NCBI GenBank assembly: GCA_026394995.1
Contig: JAPLZO010000062.1
Span: 1-8,807, forward strand
Length of the DNA stretch: 8,807 bases
Origin: Candidatus Woesearchaeota archaeon
GTDB lineage: Archaea > Nanobdellota > Nanobdellia > SCGC-AAA011-G17 > JAPLZO01
Direction: 5' to 3'
Part shown: piece after piece, positions 5,625 to 8,807 of the stretch
Numbering within the stretch: the stretch's first letter is position 1
How the letters are laid out: the number at the start of each line of letters is the position of its first letter
Program-made: the position numbers and the translations under genes
Notes under the pieces: generated by a model
The model's database searches: none
Seen by the model: only the letters and a program-made list of their open reading frames with translations
What the model was told of the DNA's origin: nothing

Positions 5625-6316
5625 ATGTAAACAAAGCAGTTATTGCTAGACTAAAGGAAGATGGTAAAATCTTTGAGATTTTAGTAGATGAAAATAAAGC
5701 ATTAGAGTATAGAACTGGAAAAAGTGTAAGTTTAAGTGATATAATTGCTGTTGATGATATTTTTAAGGATGTTAAGAAAGGAGACAAAGCAAGTGAGCAT
5801 GATTTGTTGAGTGTTTTCAAGACAAATGATGTATTTAAGATTAGTGATGAAATAATAAAAAAAGGAGATATTCAGCTAACTGCTCAACATACAGCTAAAG
5901 TAAGAGAAGAAAAGAGAAAAAGAATAATTGACTTAATAAGGAGAAATGCTATTGATGCTAAAACTGGATTACCACATCCACCACAAAGAATAGAAAGTGC
6001 AATGGAAGAAGCTAAAGTTCATATAGATGATCATAAAACAGCTGAAGAACAAGTTGAAGATGTATTAAAAAAAATAAGAGTAATAATACCAATTAAATTT
6101 GAAACTAAAGAAATAGAAGTTATTATACCTGCTAAATTTGCAGGACAGAGTTACCATATTTTAAAAAAATATAAAATGTTAAAAGATGAATGGTTAAGTA
6201 ATGGTAATTTACAAGCTATAATTGAAATTCCTTCTGGAGTTCAAGATGATCTTTTTAATGATCTAAATAAGATTTGTCATGGTGAAGTCGAATCTAAAAT
6301 ATTAAAAGTGAAGTAG
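5618..6316 (+). CDS. sdo1: Ribosome maturation protein SBDS (Sdo1)
   Basis: Archaeal orthologue of SBDS/Sdo1, which in eukaryotes works with EFL1 to release eIF6 from new large ribosomal subunits; a related 50S maturation role is inferred here. The 232 residues show the FYSH domain (about 1-88), then the signature KKGDIQLTAQHTAKVREEKR (81-100), a central helical domain containing RRNAIDAKTGLPHPPQRIES (108-127), and a C-terminal ferredoxin-like domain (about 153-232). The length is normal for the archaeal family. The ATG lies inside the end of psmA (7-nt overlap). The nearest AGGA is about 18 nt upstream, too far for a good Shine-Dalgarno, so translation may depend on coupling to psmA. Its place between psmA and rrp4 is the conserved archaeal order. 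Confidence 0.96.
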   Translation: MVDVNKAVIARLKEDGKIFEILVDENKALEYRTGKSVSLSDIIAVDDIFKDVKKGDKASEHDLLSVFKTNDVFKISDEIIKKGDIQLTAQHTAKVREEKRKRIIDLIRRNAIDAKTGLPHPPQRIESAMEEAKVHIDDHKTAEEQVEDVLKKIRVIIPIKFETKEIEVIIPAKFAGQSYHILKKYKMLKDEWLSNGNLQAIIEIPSGVQDDLFNDLNKICHGEVESKILKVK

Positions 6317-6325
6317 GTGTAGAAA

Positions 6326-7042
6326 ATGGGAGAATTAATCGTTAAAGACAAAGAAATCGTTGTTCCTGGCCAAGAATTGGCTGTTGGTATGGATTATTTA
6401 CCAACTGGTGGAGCATTTAGAGAAAATGATAAAATAATCTCTTGCCAATTAGGTTTAATAAATATTAGTGGAAGATTAATTAAAGTAATTCCATTAAAAG
6501 GTAAATATATCCCTAAGAAGAATGATATTGTTATAGGTAAAATAATGAATATGAGTTTTAGTAATTGGTTTATTGATATTGGGTGTCCAAGTGAAGCTGT
6601 GTTAAGTTTTGTTAATACTAATGAGTATATTGATAAAGGTGCTGATTTGGCACAATATTATTCATTTGGAGATGTAATAGCTGCTAAAATAAGCAAAGTT
6701 ACAAGAAGCTCTGTTGATTTGAGTATGAAAGATGGACCTGGATTAAAAAAATTGGTTGGAGGAAAAATTGTAAATGTTGCTCCATCAAAAGTTCCTAGAA
6801 TAATAGGAAAACAAGGTTCTATGATAACAATGATTAAAGAAATGCTAAACTGTAGAATGATGGTTGGTCAAAATGGTTTAGTTTGGATGCAAGGAATGCC
6901 TGAAAATGAATTAATTGCTACAAGAGCAATTAGAATGATTGAAGATAATGCTCATTTAGAAGGATTAACAGATAAAATAAAAGAGTTTATAGAAAATGAA
7001 AATAAGAAATTGGGTGTGAAAAATGTACAAGAAAAGATTTGA
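6326..7042 (+). CDS. rrp4: Exosome RNA-binding cap subunit Rrp4
   Basis: Cap protein of the archaeal exosome; three copies sit on the Rrp41-Rrp42 ring, bind substrate RNA and feed it to the phosphorolytic sites. The 238 residues contain an N-terminal beta domain (about 1-60, with VVPGQELA), an S1 domain (about 62-136, including GKIMNMSFSNWFIDIG) and a KH domain (about 143-208) with the expected G-x-x-G loop as GKQG at 161-164. The KH GxxG loop, the N-terminal motif and the neighbours favour Rrp4 over Csl4, which carries a zinc ribbon instead of a KH domain. AGGTG at 6315-6319, overlapping the sbds stop, is 6 nt before the ATG. The last 20 nt overlap rrp41. Confidence 0.96.
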   Translation: MGELIVKDKEIVVPGQELAVGMDYLPTGGAFRENDKIISCQLGLINISGRLIKVIPLKGKYIPKKNDIVIGKIMNMSFSNWFIDIGCPSEAVLSFVNTNEYIDKGADLAQYYSFGDVIAAKISKVTRSSVDLSMKDGPGLKKLVGGKIVNVAPSKVPRIIGKQGSMITMIKEMLNCRMMVGQNGLVWMQGMPENELIATRAIRMIEDNAHLEGLTDKIKEFIENENKKLGVKNVQEKI

Positions 7043-7736
7043 TGATAGAAAATTTGATGAATTAAGGCCAATAAGCGCTAAGACTGGAGTAGTTAAAAGA
7101 GCAGATGGAAGTGCAATGTTTAGAATTGGAAATACAGTTGCATTAGCTGCTGTTTATGGACCAAGAGAATTATATCCTAAATTCTTACAAAGTCCTGAGA
7201 AAGGAATTTTAAGATGTAATTATAATATGATGAGTTTCTCTGGAGCTGGAGAGAGAGTAAGACCTGGACCTACAAGAAGATCAAAAGAAATATCATTAGT
7301 CATGGAAAAAGCATTATTGCCTGTTTTAGATTTAAGTGATTATCCTAATGCTGTTATAGATGTTTTTGTTGAATTATTACAAACTGATGCAGGAACTAGA
7401 TGTGCTGGTATTACAGCTGCTGCAATGGCATTAGCTGATGCTGGTATTCCAATGAAAGATTTAGTGAGTTCTATTTCAGTTGGTTTAGTTGGAAATACTG
7501 TTGTTGTGGACTTAAATAAAGAAGAAGAAGATTATGAGGAAGGTTCTGTTGATATACCAATTGCTATGACTCCAAGAACTAATGAATTAACTTTATTACA
7601 ATTAGATGGAATAATTAGCAAAGATAAGCTACTTGAGGCATTACAATTAGGTAAAAAAGCATGCCAAGAGATTTATAAAATACAACAAAAAGCACTAAAA
7701 GAAAGTTATAGTGTTGCAGGGGGTAAAAATGAATAA
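7023..7736 (+). CDS. rrp41: Exosome catalytic subunit Rrp41
   Basis: RNase PH-family subunit carrying the phosphorolytic 3'-5' exoribonuclease activity of the archaeal exosome; it also adds A-rich tails when nucleoside diphosphate is high in archaea studied. The 237 residues begin RFDDRKFDELRPI, as in other archaeal Rrp41 proteins, so ATG 7023 is right despite the 20-nt overlap with rrp4. GPTRRSKEI (82-90) holds Arg85 and Arg86, which fit the RNA and phosphate-binding pair of the family. Asp177 in VDIPIAMTP aligns with the catalytic aspartate in the ADMPIA motif, so the site looks intact. LLQLDG (191-196) is also typical. A GGTG at 7013-7016 within rrp4 is 6 nt before the start. Rrp42 follows with an overlap. 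Confidence 0.97.
   Translation: MYKKRFDDRKFDELRPISAKTGVVKRADGSAMFRIGNTVALAAVYGPRELYPKFLQSPEKGILRCNYNMMSFSGAGERVRPGPTRRSKEISLVMEKALLPVLDLSDYPNAVIDVFVELLQTDAGTRCAGITAAAMALADAGIPMKDLVSSISVGLVGNTVVVDLNKEEEDYEEGSVDIPIAMTPRTNELTLLQLDGIISKDKLLEALQLGKKACQEIYKIQQKALKESYSVAGGKNE
7718..7723 (+). promoter_or_regulatory. Shine-Dalgarno-like site deciding the rrp42 start
   Basis: AGGGGG ends 5 nt before the ATG at 7729 and lies inside the end of rrp41. It supports ATG 7729 over the in-frame GTG at 7711, which would place this site inside the coding region. Confidence 0.55.
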
Positions 7737-8505
7737 AGATTATATTGCTTCATTAATCACTAAAAATATGAGAGAAGATGGTAGAGATTTATTAGAATAT
7801 AGAAAACCAATTAAAATAGAGTATGGTATTAGTGCTAAATCTGCTGAAGGAAGTGCAAGAGTTATTATTGGAGATACTGAAGTTGTTGCTGGTGTAAAAT
7901 TAGATGTAGGTGAACCATTTCCAGATACACCTGATGATGGTGTTTTAATGGTTGGAGCTGAATTATTACCTTTATCAAATCCAGAGTTTGAGTCAGGACC
8001 TCCTGATATACAAGCTGTTGAATTAGCAAGAGTTATAGATAGAGGCATAAGAGAGAGTAATGCTATTGATACTAAAAAATTATGTATTAAACCAGGAGAA
8101 AAAGTTTGGTTAGTATTTTTGGATATATATCCAATAAATGATGCTGGAAATTTATTTGATGCAGGTGCTTTAGCTGCAATAGCTGCTTTAAAAGATGCTA
8201 AATTTCCGTTTTATGATAAAAAAGAAGAAAAAATTGATTATCATAAGAAAACTAAAGAACCATTACCTTTATTAGATGAACCTATTGAATGTACTGTGCT
8301 AAAAATTAAAAATGGATTTATTGTTGATCCTATCATAGAAGAAGAGAAAGCAATGGATGCTAGATTAACAGTTGCTATAACAAAAAATGGTAATATATGC
8401 GCTTTACAAAAAGGTGGTGAAGTTCCTGTTACAATTGAAGAAGTAGACAAAATGATAGATATTGCAACACAAAAAACAAAAGAATTAAGGAAGGTGTTAC
8501 AATGA
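7729..8505 (+). CDS. rrp42: Exosome non-catalytic ring subunit Rrp42
   Basis: RNase PH-fold partner of Rrp41; it lacks the catalytic aspartate but completes the hexameric ring and helps bind RNA. From ATG 7729 it has 258 residues, within the family range of about 255-275. Recognisable parts are REDGRDLLEYRKPIKI (15-30), the SARVIIGDTEVVAGVKLDVG strand region (42-61), PPDIQAVELARVIDRGIRES (91-110) with its conserved Arg residues, and INDAGNLFDAGALAAIAAL (136-154). The last is diagnostic for Rrp42. The in-frame GTG at 7711 would add six residues and deepen the rrp41 overlap; the Shine-Dalgarno argues against it. The overlap is 8 nt with rrp41 and 4 nt (ATGA) with rpoK, so tight co-expression is expected. 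Confidence 0.96.
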   Translation: MNKDYIASLITKNMREDGRDLLEYRKPIKIEYGISAKSAEGSARVIIGDTEVVAGVKLDVGEPFPDTPDDGVLMVGAELLPLSNPEFESGPPDIQAVELARVIDRGIRESNAIDTKKLCIKPGEKVWLVFLDIYPINDAGNLFDAGALAAIAALKDAKFPFYDKKEEKIDYHKKTKEPLPLLDEPIECTVLKIKNGFIVDPIIEEEKAMDARLTVAITKNGNICALQKGGEVPVTIEEVDKMIDIATQKTKELRKVLQ

Positions 8506-8705
8506 AATACACTAAATACGAAAAAGCTAGAATAATTGGAGCTAGAGCACTACAAATTGCAATGGGTGCACCGATATTAATAAAATTAGATAAAAATACT
8601 CTTGATAGAATAAACTTTGATCCTGTTGCTATAGCAGAAATTGAATATGCTAAAGATATTTTACCAATAACCATTAAAAGACCTTTACCTGGAAGGGTAG
8701 AATAA
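8502..8705 (+). CDS. rpoK: DNA-directed RNA polymerase subunit K (Rpb6/omega homologue)
   Basis: Small RNA polymerase subunit equivalent to eukaryotic Rpb6 and bacterial omega; it clamps the largest subunit and aids assembly. The 67-residue protein carries the family core YEKARIIGARALQIAMGAP (6-24) and the ending ILPITIKRPLPGRVE, with the usual DPVAIAEIEYAKD between them. Length suits archaeal RpoK (about 55-90). The start overlaps the rrp42 stop as ATGA, with AGGTG at 8492-8496 giving 5-nt spacing. In many archaea rpoK is found with ribosomal protein genes (rpl13, rps9, rpoN); here it ends the exosome operon. The stop is only 3 nt from a convergent reading frame. Confidence 0.95.
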   Translation: MKYTKYEKARIIGARALQIAMGAPILIKLDKNTLDRINFDPVAIAEIEYAKDILPITIKRPLPGRVE

Positions 8706-8708
8706 ATT

Positions 8709-8807
8709 TTATTTAGTTCCTTTCTTTAATATTGGTTTCAAGATCATATAACAAGCAAAGAATACTACAGCTAACATAATTAATGTTACAATAAGTAAAT
8801 TACCTAG
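8709..8807 (-). CDS. C-terminal fragment of a membrane protein (continues past right edge)
   Basis: On the minus strand the frame is open from the right edge to a TAA at 8709-8711, giving 32 residues. They contain a hydrophobic run of about 20 residues (LLIVTLIMLAVVFFACYMIL) followed by a basic tail, KPILKKGTK, as in the last transmembrane helix of an inner-membrane protein with a cytoplasmic C-terminus. Only the end is visible, so the family cannot be named. Support is the helix-plus-basic-tail pattern and the neat convergent fit with rpoK; an AT-rich strand can also yield hydrophobic frames by chance. Confidence 0.55.
   Translation of the reverse strand, partial: LGNLLIVTLIMLAVVFFACYMILKPILKKGTK

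Noticed and set aside
5608..5820. 70-residue minus-strand frame across psmA end and sbds start
   Set aside because: Fully covered by two well-recognised genes and low-complexity Ser/Leu composition.
7711..7713. GTG at 7711 as the rrp42 start
   Set aside because: A Shine-Dalgarno-like AGGGGG is correctly placed for ATG 7729, and Rrp42 length is normal from there.
7740..8048. 102-residue minus-strand frame inside rrp42
   Set aside because: Antisense shadow; no recognisable domain and no start signals.
8241..8674. Two overlapping minus-strand frames (8241-8450 and 8429-8674) across rrp42 and rpoK
   Set aside because: Hydrophobic, Ser-rich antisense translations of conserved genes; they also overlap each other.

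Overview
The window looks like a piece of an AT-rich archaeal chromosome. Nearly every recognisable gene belongs to an archaeal or archaeal/eukaryotic family: archaeal-type UMP kinase, AK6/Fap7 kinase, RNase P proteins Rpp30 and Pop5, proteasome alpha subunit, SBDS, exosome Rrp4/Rrp41/Rrp42 and RNA polymerase subunit RpoK. Upstream boxes resemble archaeal TATA boxes. The strong AT bias, tight packing, many gene overlaps and a shortened Rpp30 suggest a small-genome DPANN lineage (Woesearchaeota/Pacearchaeota-like). That placement is inference, because the window has no rRNA or other strong marker.

Left part (1-1866): the 3' part of pyrH (UMP kinase) runs into the left edge. It converges, with a 6-nt overlap of the two stop regions, on an unrecognised 194-residue gene on the minus strand. 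That gene and the downstream AK6/Fap7-like kinase diverge from a 114-nt gap in which each has a TATA-like box about 27 nt before its ATG, as expected for leaderless transcripts. After the kinase gene comes a 65-nt, UUCG-capped imperfect hairpin followed by a T run. It is either a terminator or a small structured RNA.

Middle (1867-4551): a short Rpp30 (RNase P) gene, also apparently leaderless, overlaps by 4 nt a large gene for a secreted, membrane-anchored subtilisin-family protease. The protease is unrelated in function to its neighbours and separates the two RNase P genes. A 106-nt gap then holds a TATA-like box, a purine-rich leader, a possible 10-codon leader peptide and a perfect Shine-Dalgarno sequence whose spacing points to an unusual start codon for Pop5.

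Right part (4552-8705): pop5, psmA, sbds, rrp4, rrp41, rrp42 and rpoK follow on the plus strand with small gaps or overlaps, apparently one operon. This is close to the known archaeal exosome-proteasome superoperon, which links tRNA 5' maturation, ribosome maturation, 3'-5' RNA decay and protein decay. RpoK sits directly after rrp42. A convergent membrane-protein fragment occupies the right edge. The core genes are ordinary. The points of interest are the hairpin, the Pop5 start region, the shortened Rpp30 and the inserted protease. I found no CRISPR array, insertion sequence, tRNA or rRNA, and no clear new multi-gene system.
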